From Magnetovibrio blakemorei (lineage in GTDB: Bacteria; Pseudomonadota; Alphaproteobacteria; Rhodospirillales; Magnetovibrionaceae), in assembly GCF_001746755.1 (NCBI RefSeq), contig NZ_MCGG01000020.1, positions 35,335 through 89,370 on the forward strand: a stretch of 54,036 nt of DNA, given 5' to 3'. Positions 1 to 7,374 of the stretch are shown piece by piece (the first letter of the stretch is position 1; each line of letters starts with the position of its first letter). The notes below the pieces were generated by a model. It was not told where the DNA came from. It did not search any database and saw nothing but the letters and a program-made list of their open reading frames with translations. Both the position numbers and the translations under genes were made by a program.

Positions 1-1
1 G

Positions 2-1222
2 GGGGGGGAGCTGATTGTCGGCGGCGCCAAAGTCTTTGGCGATGGTCCGGTGCAGGTGATGTCCAAAGTTGAAACCTCCATTGCGTACTTTAAGCCGGGC
101 TACTTTTCACAAACCCAAACGGTGACGCTCCAGCCGGACGAAACCAAAATGGTGAGCATTGAATTGCAGCGCGAAGTGGGCTCCGTCGAAGTGACGTCGC
201 AGCCCATCGTTGACGTTAAGGTGAATGGTCAGGTAGCGGGCAAAACACCGCTCACATTAAAACTGCCTGCAGTGGCGCAAACCATCGAACTCAGCAAGCC
301 CGGTTACCGCACTATCTCAAAAACGGTGACACCTTCAGCTCAAAAAACGGTAAGCGTGAAAGTTCAATTACAGACCGAATTGACCGCCCGGTTGGCGGCG
401 GCTCCACCTCAATACACCAACAGTGCGGGCATCCGTTTAAAGCTGTTTCACCCAACGGACTTTAACATGGGCGCACCGCGTTCCGAATTGGGCCAGCGCG
501 CCAACGAATTTCAACGCACCATCAAACTCACCAAGCCGTTTTATGCCAGCTTGCATGAAATCACCAAGGAGCAATATGCCAGGTTTAAGGCCAATGGCTC
601 CAGCGCCGGCGCAGATAATTTTCCGGTGACGTCGGTGTCGTGGTCAGATGCGGCGGCCTATTGCAATTGGCTGAGCGCCAAAGAGCACCTGCAGCCCGTA
701 TATGTTTTGCACAGTGATATATTGGCGGGGGTGAATAAATCGGCGGATGGCTATCGGTTGTTGACGGAAGCCGAATGGGAATGGCTGGCGCGTCGTGCGG
801 GTCGCAAAACACAGACGATTTTCCCATGGGGAGACAAGTCGGTCGTGCCGCCCATGAGCGGAAATATCTCTGACGAAAGTGCGCGCGGGCATGCGGATTT
901 TTATGTGCCCAAGTACAACGACGGGCATGCTGAGATGGCCCCCGTCGGCAGCTTTCCGGCAGAACCATCGGGCCTGTTCGATTTGGCGGGCAATGCCGGT
1001 GAATGGGTGCATGACTATTATTCGCTGGAGCCGCCCAATGCGGGCGAGGTCGACGTCGATCCGTTGGGGCCGGACTATGGCGATGCCCATGTGGTGAAAG
1101 GGTCAAGCTGGCGGTCCGGCACGCGCACCGAATTGCGCGGCGCGTATCGGGACGGCTTGAACGGTACGCGCGACGACATCGGCTTTCGCATCGGCAGGTA
1201 TGTGTATGGAGGATCAAAATGA
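2..1222 (+). CDS. PEGA-repeat protein with C-terminal FGE/SUMF1-fold domain (5' partial)
   Basis: The reading frame is open to the window edge, so the true N-terminus lies outside; 406 residues are visible. Two PEGA-type beta repeats lie at about residues 15-105, recognised by the KPGY-type motifs. A formylglycine-generating-enzyme/SUMF1 fold follows at about 140-405 (TEAEWEW, FPWGD, DLAGNAGEWV, GFRIGRYV). In catalytic family members the GSW segment is followed by paired Cys; here it reads GSSWRSGTRTELRGAY, with no Cys. The domain is therefore probably structural or binding rather than an oxidase. The stop overlaps the next start (ATGA), so this is the first visible gene of a co-translated five-gene operon. 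A periplasmic or surface location is inferred from PEGA and from the exported neighbour. Confidence 0.85.
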   Translation, partial: GGELIVGGAKVFGDGPVQVMSKVETSIAYFKPGYFSQTQTVTLQPDETKMVSIELQREVGSVEVTSQPIVDVKVNGQVAGKTPLTLKLPAVAQTIELSKPGYRTISKTVTPSAQKTVSVKVQLQTELTARLAAAPPQYTNSAGIRLKLFHPTDFNMGAPRSELGQRANEFQRTIKLTKPFYASLHEITKEQYARFKANGSSAGADNFPVTSVSWSDAAAYCNWLSAKEHLQPVYVLHSDILAGVNKSADGYRLLTEAEWEWLARRAGRKTQTIFPWGDKSVVPPMSGNISDESARGHADFYVPKYNDGHAEMAPVGSFPAEPSGLFDLAGNAGEWVHDYYSLEPPNAGEVDVDPLGPDYGDAHVVKGSSWRSGTRTELRGAYRDGLNGTRDDIGFRIGRYVYGGSK

Positions 1223-1371
1223 AGCAGCGACCAGAAATCGTGAAAAAAACAATTGTTATTGTGTCCCTTTTTGTGCTCAGCGCCGGGCTGATGGGCATGG
1301 CCTATGCACAGTCCAAAGGGGGTAGTGATTTCAGCCTGAATTCTCCCGCCTCTTTTCCCGTGGATATTTGA
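1219..1371 (+). CDS. Small exported protein (50 aa) of the motor operon
   Basis: An ATG overlaps the upstream stop (ATGA), with GGAGG about six bases before it. The 50-residue product has a classic signal peptide: basic start (MKQRPEIVKK), hydrophobic core at about 11-27, and an AYA-Q cleavage site near residue 30. That leaves a mature peptide of only about 20 residues, rich in Ser and Gly. It is followed two bases later by the proton-channel gene. No family is recognised. Its conserved-looking placement suggests a small periplasmic accessory or peptide ligand of the neighbouring complex (inference). Confidence 0.7.
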   Translation: MKQRPEIVKKTIVIVSLFVLSAGLMGMAYAQSKGGSDFSLNSPASFPVDI

Positions 1372-1372
1372 T

Positions 1373-2140
1373 ATGACACCTATGATCAAAAGTCTCATTG
1401 CGTTGGTGCTGTCCATCATCGGCGTTCACTTGGTCTACATTGGCTACGTGCGTCCCGAAGCCCAATTGGCGCTGGAAGCCGCACGGCAAATGGGGCAATC
1501 CGCGCCCCGCGATCTGGTCGTGATTTTGAAAGATTACGAGCAAGAAATTTGCCTCATCTTGATGTTCTGGGGCGCGTTTCTGATTTTGGAAAAATGCGTC
1601 GCCATTTTAAAAGACCGCTACTTGTTCACCATCGATTTGCTGGACGGCGCGTCAGAACACGTTGAAGATTTAAAATCCGTGTTGAAGGCGCTGGGTGACT
1701 TGCCTGAGAAGGTCAGAGATACGCCGCTGGTGCGCACCTTGATGTCGAGCGTGCGCCGCTTCTTGATCACGTCGGACGTGCACAATACATCCGAAGCGAT
1801 TGAATCGAGCGTGGAAACGCTGGCCGTCAAACAAGAGGCGGAAAACTCCATGATCCGCTATCTGATCTGGGCCATTCCGTCGATCGGATTTATCGGCACC
1901 GTGCGCGGTATCGGCCAAGCCTTGTCCATGGCCGACAAAGCCTTGGCCGGCGACATTGCGGGCATGACCGACAGTTTGGGCGTGGCGTTCAACTCGACCT
2001 TGGTGGCGTTGCTGATCAGCATCGGCTTGATGTTTTTGCTCCACCAATTGCAACGCTTGCAGGACGGCTTGGTGGTAGACACCCAAGCCTATTGCGAAAC
2101 GTTTCTGCTCAATCGCATCAGCACCGTAGGTTCAAACTGA
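1373..2140 (+). CDS. MotA/TolQ/ExbB-family proton channel protein
   Basis: This 255-residue inner-membrane protein has four predicted helices at about 6-25, 57-77, 160-180 and 204-226. The helix 3 segment IPSIGFIGTVRGI and the helix 4 segment GVAFNSTLVALLISIG match the two proton-pathway helices of TolQ, ExbB and MotA, including small and Thr residues at the pore-lining positions. A cytoplasmic helical loop of about 80 residues lies between helices 2 and 3. In known systems such a protein forms a pentameric ring around a dimer of MotB/ExbD-type subunits. The two genes that follow supply such helices, so this is probably the stator or rotor of a proton-driven machine. It starts two bases after the small peptide gene. 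Confidence 0.88.
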   Translation: MTPMIKSLIALVLSIIGVHLVYIGYVRPEAQLALEAARQMGQSAPRDLVVILKDYEQEICLILMFWGAFLILEKCVAILKDRYLFTIDLLDGASEHVEDLKSVLKALGDLPEKVRDTPLVRTLMSSVRRFLITSDVHNTSEAIESSVETLAVKQEAENSMIRYLIWAIPSIGFIGTVRGIGQALSMADKALAGDIAGMTDSLGVAFNSTLVALLISIGLMFLLHQLQRLQDGLVVDTQAYCETFLLNRISTVGSN

Positions 2141-3201
2141 GACGGCGGCGTTCCATCGAAGGGTTAAATCTGGCCTTTTTGGACATCATGTCCTGCGGGC
2201 TGGGGGCCATTATTTTGGTCTTTATGTTGGTCAAGCACAACGTCGACAATTCATCCGTAGAAAGCGAGTTGCTCAGCGCCGATTTGAGCCGCTTGGAAAG
2301 CCAACAAAAGGCCTTGCGCGACAGCTTGGCGGAGGTGCAGGGGCAAACCGCTGCGGCCGAAGGCGGCGTCGCTGCCAGCTCTGCGGAAATTGCCCGCTTG
2401 AAGGCCGCCCTCGCCCAGCAAAAAGCGGCTAACGCCAAAGACATGGCGCAGCTGAAACGCTTAGAGCAAACCATCAAAACCACCGAAGTCGCCAAACCGG
2501 CAGACGTCATCGCCAAAGATTCTGTGGGGGAACAAAACTACGTTATGGGTTTGAAGGTCGAGGGCCAACGCATCGCCATCTTGCTTGATGCCAGTGCGTC
2601 CATGACGGACGAAAAACTGCTCGACGTGATCCGCCGTAAAACCGGATCGGACGCCGACAAACGTCAGGGACCAAAGTGGAAACGCAGTCAGGAAATTGTC
2701 AGATGGTTGTTGGCGCGCTTGCCAAAAGATGCCGACGTTTCCGTCATCGCCTTTAACGACAAGGCCAAAGTGATGGGCCCAAAAGCGTGGGTGCCAGCGC
2801 GCGATGCCAACGCCTTGGGGGCGATTTTTCAAAGTGTGCAAGCGGTGGTGCCCAGCGGCCCAACCAATCTGCAAAAAGGCTTGATGGAACTGACAGCCCA
2901 TAAACCCAGCAACGTCTACATCATCACCGACGGCCTGCCGACGGATGGTGAATCCAATTACCGCAGCCTCAATCCGTTCGCCAGTTGCGGTTCGTTGCTG
3001 CGCAAAGCGACCACCATTTCCGGCGAATGTCGGGTCAAGCTGTTTCGTCAAACCTTGGCCGAAAGCGCGCCGCGACCGGGCGTGGTGGTAAACGTGATCT
3101 TGTTGCCCATCGAAGGCGATCCCGAAGCCTCCCCGGAATTTTGGGTGTGGACGGCGGACACGGGTGGATTGCTCATCACGCCTGCGGAGAACTGGCCATG
3201 A
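2092..3201 (+). CDS. Membrane-anchored VWA-domain protein with MotB/ExbD-like helix (first copy)
   Basis: The order is a basic N-terminus, one transmembrane helix (LAFLDIMSCGLGAIILVFML, about residues 27-46), a coiled coil at about 55-125, then a VWA domain. The MIDAS motif is intact: DASAS at 166-170, a Thr in GPTN near 257 and ITDG near 279. The Asp in FLDIMSCG sits where ExbD/MotB carry the proton-binding Asp. The start is uncertain: the TTG at 2092 overlaps the channel gene by 49 bases, while homology with the next gene suggests initiation nearer 2137, at a weak CTG. The domain order implies a periplasmic VWA adhesion or binding module driven by the proton channel (inference). Confidence 0.82.
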   Translation: MRNVSAQSHQHRRFKLRRRRSIEGLNLAFLDIMSCGLGAIILVFMLVKHNVDNSSVESELLSADLSRLESQQKALRDSLAEVQGQTAAAEGGVAASSAEIARLKAALAQQKAANAKDMAQLKRLEQTIKTTEVAKPADVIAKDSVGEQNYVMGLKVEGQRIAILLDASASMTDEKLLDVIRRKTGSDADKRQGPKWKRSQEIVRWLLARLPKDADVSVIAFNDKAKVMGPKAWVPARDANALGAIFQSVQAVVPSGPTNLQKGLMELTAHKPSNVYIITDGLPTDGESNYRSLNPFASCGSLLRKATTISGECRVKLFRQTLAESAPRPGVVVNVILLPIEGDPEASPEFWVWTADTGGLLITPAENWP

Positions 3202-4145
3202 AAGCCAAACGCATTCCGCTGGAAATCTTCAGCTTATCGTTTTTGGACGTCATCTCGTGCGGTTTTGGCGCGGTGGTTTTGTTGGTGTTGGTGTCCAATC
3301 ACGCTGACAGCATCACTTCGTCGAGCACAGAGCAGGCCGAGGCCGCACTGAACCAAGTGTTGAGCGCCGAAGACCAGGTTGAAGCTTTAAAAAAGCAGTT
3401 AAGCGCCGAACAAGATGCGCTCAACGCCAAGCAAATTTTGATTGCTCAAATGCAGCAAAGTGCCCAGCAAGCCGAAAGCCAATTATCAGACGACAAAAAC
3501 CAAAATGAAAAACTACAGGCGAATTTAACGGGCCTTTCGCTGGTTGAAACCGCGCTTAAAAAAGCCGCCATTTCGCAAAGATCGACACTGGCGCGCGATG
3601 AAGAAGTCGGCGGCATTCCGGTCGACAGTGATTATGTGGTTTTCATCATCGATACGTCCGGCAGTATGAGGGAAATTTGGAACAGGGTGGCGGCGGAAAT
3701 TGAAAACGTCATCAACATCCACCCCAAAATCAAAGGCTTTCAAATCCTCAACGACAACGGTGTGCATCTGGTTTCGGCCTATCAAGGGCAATGGATACCC
3801 GACACGCCTGCACGTCGCGCCGGGGTTATCAAATTGTTTAAAGGCGGCTGGAACAGCGCGTCAAACAGTAGCCCCGTCGAAGGTTTGGAAACGGCGCTCA
3901 AGCTGTACGCCAAGCCCGACCAGTCGGTGTCGATTTATGTGTTTGGCGATGATTATACGGGCTCGTCGTATGATCCGGTGATCGACACCTTGGTCCGTCT
4001 CAACACCAATAAAGTGACGGGCAAGCCCTTGGCCAAGGTCCACGGGGTTGGCTTTATGTCCAACTACACGACCAACCGTTTCTCGATTTTGATGCGTGAA
4101 GTGGCGAAACGAAACGGCGGAACGTTCTTGGCGCTGCCGCGCTGA
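3198..4145 (+). CDS. Membrane-anchored VWA-domain protein with MotB/ExbD-like helix (second copy)
   Basis: The ATG overlaps the preceding stop (ATGA), which decides this start; 315 residues. It has the same architecture as its neighbour: basic start, helix with Asp17 in LSFLDVISCGFGA, coiled coil at about 40-120, then a VWA domain with DTSGS at 152-156. The later MIDAS positions are less canonical (VFGDDYTGSS in place of a TDG loop), so metal binding may differ from the first copy. Two non-identical helices with the shared FLDxxSCGxGA motif suggest a heterodimeric axle inside the channel ring (inference). It is the last gene of the operon; a convergent SulP gene follows. Confidence 0.84.
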   Translation: MKAKRIPLEIFSLSFLDVISCGFGAVVLLVLVSNHADSITSSSTEQAEAALNQVLSAEDQVEALKKQLSAEQDALNAKQILIAQMQQSAQQAESQLSDDKNQNEKLQANLTGLSLVETALKKAAISQRSTLARDEEVGGIPVDSDYVVFIIDTSGSMREIWNRVAAEIENVINIHPKIKGFQILNDNGVHLVSAYQGQWIPDTPARRAGVIKLFKGGWNSASNSSPVEGLETALKLYAKPDQSVSIYVFGDDYTGSSYDPVIDTLVRLNTNKVTGKPLAKVHGVGFMSNYTTNRFSILMREVAKRNGGTFLALPR

Positions 4146-4172
4146 ACGTCCCGCCATAGTCGTGTGAAGTCT

Positions 4173-5981
4173 TTAAAGCGCGGCCAGTTTTTCCGCTTCG
4201 GCGACCGCCGACTGACATTCTTCAAACACATGCGCTTTGCAGGTTTCGCACATGCCCATTTTGCAGATCTTGTTGTACAAGGTGCGAATGGCATCGGACT
4301 TTTCGTCAAAGAAATGGTCGCTGTGAATTTCGCGCATGAAATGCATGTTGCAGAGCTTTTCATAAACACGCGGTTTGATTTCGGCAAAATAAAGCCCACC
4401 GCCCATTTCTTCCAAACGCTCGGCCTCGTGGTGGAGCATTTCCGCACCTGACAGATCGATGAAGTTCACCCCGGAACACAGAAGCAAGATGTTGGAGATG
4501 CCTTCTTTGGCGGTGATGCGCTGCAATTCGCCTTGGAGGTGATTGAGCGAGCCGAAGTAAATCGACATGTCAAAGCGAATGATCTTCAAGTTCGGGCATT
4601 CGCTGACCGGACGGGTGGAGGTGTCGACCAGATGCTTCTTTTTGTAAACCGGGTCATAGCCGGGGGCCAGCGAGGTGATTTCCGGATACGACGTGCGACC
4701 CAAGAAAATCAACAGCGACAGCAACACGCCCATGTAAATGGCGAATTCAAGTTCCATGAACAAGGTGGCGCCCAAGGTGGTGAGCAAGATCGAGGTTTCC
4801 GACTTGCTGGAGCGCAACACGTGAGCGATTTGTTTGAAATCGATCAAGTTGTAAGCCACCAGCAAAATCACTCCGGCCATCGCGCCAATGGGCAGGTACA
4901 CAGCCAAAGGCGCAATCAAGACCACCACCGCCATCAAAATAAAGGCGGCAAAAATAGCGGACATGGGGGTTACGGCCCCGGCGGCGTAGTTGACGCCGGA
5001 ACGCGTGAACGAACCCGAACCTGCATAAGATGACAAAAAACTGCCGGCAATGTTGGACAGGCCTTGGCCGATGAATTCCTGGTTGCCGTCGATGCGTTGG
5101 TGCGACTTCGCCGCAATGGAGCGGCTGATGGAGACGGCTTCGATCAGACCCAACAGGGCCACGGCGAAGGCTTCAGGAGCCAACATTTTGATCGAGGCGA
5201 ACGAGATGTCGGGCATGGACAAGGGGGGCAGTTGTGCGGGGATCGCGCTGACCATCGCAATGCCGGCCGCTTCGCCGCCCAAAAGCTGTGCCACCACACC
5301 GCCAACCAAAAGTGAGATCAGCAAGTTGGGCAATTTGGGCTTTACTTTTTTGATGGCGACGGCCAGACCCAAGGTCACCAAAGCGGTGATGAGGATGTTG
5401 ATATGGATCTGGTTGACTTGCATAGCAAGCTCATACCAGGTTTCCATAAAGGACTCGCCTTTGCCCACATGTACGCCCATGACGTTTTTCATCTGGCTGG
5501 TGGCGATCAGAACCGCAGCGCCAGCGGTGAAACCCACCACCACGGTATGCGAGACAAAGTTCACCAAAATGCCCAAACGCGCCAGCCCGAAGACCAACTG
5601 GTAAACCCCGGCCAAGAACGTAATGGTCAAAGCAATCTGCACAAATTCGGGGGAACCGACTTCTGCGTGGCGACTAACGGCGGAAAAAATGACAATGGAA
5701 ATGGCGGTGGTCGGGCCTGAAATCAAATGTCGCGAGGAGCCAAACAGGGCGGCGATGATCGGCGTGATCATGGCCGTATAAAGACCGTATTGCGGCGGCA
5801 GCCCGGCGATGATGGCAAAGGCCACGCCCTGGGGCAGCACGATCACCGCACCGGTCAGGCCGGCCAGTAAATCAGCGCGGAGTGTGTTTTTATTGACCAG
5901 ATGAAGCCAGGCAAAAAACGGAAAGAGGGCTTCCTTTGACGGACGATGAGACCAAATTTGCGAAAGGGCGCGTGCGACCAT
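4173..5981 (-). CDS. SulP-family anion transporter with STAS domain
   Basis: The 602-residue protein has an N-terminal membrane domain of 10 to 14 helices (about 35-430) with typical SulP segments (ADLLAGLTGAVIVLPQGVAFA, SGPTTA, FTAGAAVL). A cytoplasmic STAS domain follows at about 460-565 (FDMSIYFG, FIDLSGAEML). SulP proteins move sulfate, bicarbonate or related anions by sodium or proton coupling; the substrate cannot be read from the sequence. After the STAS domain comes a tail of about 35 residues with four Cys (ICKMGMCETCKAHVFEEC), unusual for the family and suggestive of a metal or redox site. It is convergent with the VWA operon. Confidence 0.9.
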   Translation of the reverse strand: MVARALSQIWSHRPSKEALFPFFAWLHLVNKNTLRADLLAGLTGAVIVLPQGVAFAIIAGLPPQYGLYTAMITPIIAALFGSSRHLISGPTTAISIVIFSAVSRHAEVGSPEFVQIALTITFLAGVYQLVFGLARLGILVNFVSHTVVVGFTAGAAVLIATSQMKNVMGVHVGKGESFMETWYELAMQVNQIHINILITALVTLGLAVAIKKVKPKLPNLLISLLVGGVVAQLLGGEAAGIAMVSAIPAQLPPLSMPDISFASIKMLAPEAFAVALLGLIEAVSISRSIAAKSHQRIDGNQEFIGQGLSNIAGSFLSSYAGSGSFTRSGVNYAAGAVTPMSAIFAAFILMAVVVLIAPLAVYLPIGAMAGVILLVAYNLIDFKQIAHVLRSSKSETSILLTTLGATLFMELEFAIYMGVLLSLLIFLGRTSYPEITSLAPGYDPVYKKKHLVDTSTRPVSECPNLKIIRFDMSIYFGSLNHLQGELQRITAKEGISNILLLCSGVNFIDLSGAEMLHHEAERLEEMGGGLYFAEIKPRVYEKLCNMHFMREIHSDHFFDEKSDAIRTLYNKICKMGMCETCKAHVFEECQSAVAEAEKLAAL

Positions 5982-6389
5982 TGTGACAACCTCGATTAAG
6001 CCGGGCCATGCCTGTCCCGATTATTGTGGCCACTTCAGAGTTGTCATTTGGGGTGTCGCCGCCTGAGGGCACACGCCGCATGCGGCTCGCGGCCTTGCAT
6101 GTTGTGACGGTGGTGTATAGTAGTTTTTTCGAATATTCAAGAGCACTCTTGAATGATCACAAAATTGTGCAATTGACGGGCGCTCTTGGGGGGCTGGCAA
6201 AAAACCTCACTTATGAGAAAATTGTGGCTAGAGCGTTGCGGAGGTGAATTGTGTCAACCTGGTGAAAAACGCGGCGTGGATTCGCGTGGTCTCAGGGCCA
6301 GCTGAAGAAACCGTCTAGAGGCTTGCGGGTCGTCGTTTCGAGCTTATCTTTGGGTGATCAATCCCCGTCCCGCCTACATTTTGGTGATC
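5982..6389. other. Intergenic region between sulP and trx genes
   Basis: This 408-base stretch between divergent genes presumably holds both promoters. A short open frame at 6008-6247 lacks family signals and is not called. The one clear structure is the palindrome described separately. A weak promoter-like pair (TTGCAT at 6095, TATAGT at 6116, spacer 15) precedes the palindrome on the plus strand. Confidence 0.5.
6135..6154. promoter_or_regulatory. Candidate operator palindrome
   Basis: The sequence ATTCAAGAG-CA-CTCTTGAAT is a perfect 9-bp inverted repeat with a 2-base centre. It lies just after a promoter-like TATAGT and between the divergent sulP and thioredoxin genes. A dimeric repressor or activator site is inferred; no regulator gene is adjacent. 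Confidence 0.45.
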
Positions 6390-6827
6390 ATGATGCCCGA
6401 CACATTTCACGCCGTTTGCCCCCACTGCTCCACGACAAATCGCCTGCCCAAGTCCAGGCCCGCTTCGGCGGCGAAGTGCGGCAAGTGTGGTGCGCGCATG
6501 TTCGAAGGGGCTCCCTTAGCGCTGACAGGCAAAACCTTTCAACGCCACATCGCTTCGAACGACATCCCTTTGGTGGTGGATTTTTGGGCGGATTGGTGCG
6601 GTCCATGCAAAATGATGGCCCCGGAATTCGCCAAGGTCGCCGCTGCATTGGAGCCCCTGGCCCGGTTTGCCAAGGTTGATACGGAAGCCGAACAGGCCAT
6701 CGCCGCACAATTCGGTATCCGCAGCATTCCAACGTTGATTGTGTTCAAGGGCGGAAAAGAAATTGCCCGTCAGGCTGGTGCGATGCCCGCCGAACAGTTA
6801 AAAGCCTGGGTGGGGCAATTCACCTAA
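6390..6827 (+). CDS. trxC: Thioredoxin of the TrxC (thioredoxin 2) type, first copy
   Basis: The 145-residue cytoplasmic dithiol oxidoreductase has a zinc-finger-like N-terminus with two CxxC pairs (CPHC, CGKC) followed by a thioredoxin fold. The active site is WCGPC at residues 69-73, with the cis-Pro loop IPTLIVF downstream. The ATG at 6390 (or the adjacent ATG at 6393) is chosen because TrxC proteins begin a few residues before the first CxxC; a GTG at 6354 would add an unmatched extension. A second TrxC-like gene follows within about 55 bases, suggesting co-transcription and an old duplication. Confidence 0.9.
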   Translation: MMPDTFHAVCPHCSTTNRLPKSRPASAAKCGKCGARMFEGAPLALTGKTFQRHIASNDIPLVVDFWADWCGPCKMMAPEFAKVAAALEPLARFAKVDTEAEQAIAAQFGIRSIPTLIVFKGGKEIARQAGAMPAEQLKAWVGQFT

Positions 6828-6881
6828 CGCGTCTATCTGAGACACTTCGTACCTGAATCACTTAACACCTGAGACCCAGAA

Positions 6882-7316
6882 ATGCCTGAAACCCAACAAA
6901 CGGCCTGCGCAAAATGCTCAACAACAACCCGCTTTTTTCCATCCATGCCGGCAGAGGCTATCAAGTGTGGGCAATGTGGTGAAAAGCTTTTTGACGGCCA
7001 ACCCATCGATCTGACGGGGGAAACCTTTCACCATCATCTCTCCACCAACGAGATCCCGGTGGTGGTTGATTTCTGGGCCGAATGGTGCGCGCCGTGCAAA
7101 ATGATCGCCCCGGAAATTATCAAGGCTGCCCACGAACTGGAGCCGCATGTCCGTTTTGCCAAAGTCGATACGGACGAAGAGCAAAAACTTGCAGGCCATA
7201 ATGGTATCCGCGGCTTTCCGACCTTGGTTATTTATAAAGGGGGCCGAGAAGTGGCTCGCCATGCCGGAGCCATGTCCACCGGACAGATCAAAACCTGGGT
7301 GCGGGAATTTCTTTAA
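6882..7316 (+). CDS. Thioredoxin of the TrxC type, second copy
   Basis: The 144-residue paralogue of the preceding gene shares the N-terminal CxxC...CxxC finger (CAKC, CGQC) and thioredoxin fold. Its active site is WCAPC (residues 68-72), an Ala for Gly change that is known in thioredoxins and expected to shift redox potential modestly. The cis-Pro loop is FPTLVIY. The two proteins are clearly similar yet differ at many positions, so the duplication is not recent. Tandem TrxC genes suggest separate client sets or stress conditions (inference). Confidence 0.9.
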   Translation: MPETQQTACAKCSTTTRFFPSMPAEAIKCGQCGEKLFDGQPIDLTGETFHHHLSTNEIPVVVDFWAEWCAPCKMIAPEIIKAAHELEPHVRFAKVDTDEEQKLAGHNGIRGFPTLVIYKGGREVARHAGAMSTGQIKTWVREFL

Positions 7317-7374
7317 AAGCCCCAATTTCCATTTTGGATGCTGGTGACAAGTTGCTGCCCGTTGTGCGCTGACC

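Noticed and set aside
1-10. Run of G at the window start as an artefact or special signal
   Set aside because: It is in frame with the first gene (Gly-Gly) and could be coding; an assembly edge cannot be judged from here.
6008-6247. A 79-codon frame upstream of the thioredoxin genes
   Set aside because: It covers the palindrome and promoter-like region, lacks a ribosome site and has no recognisable features.
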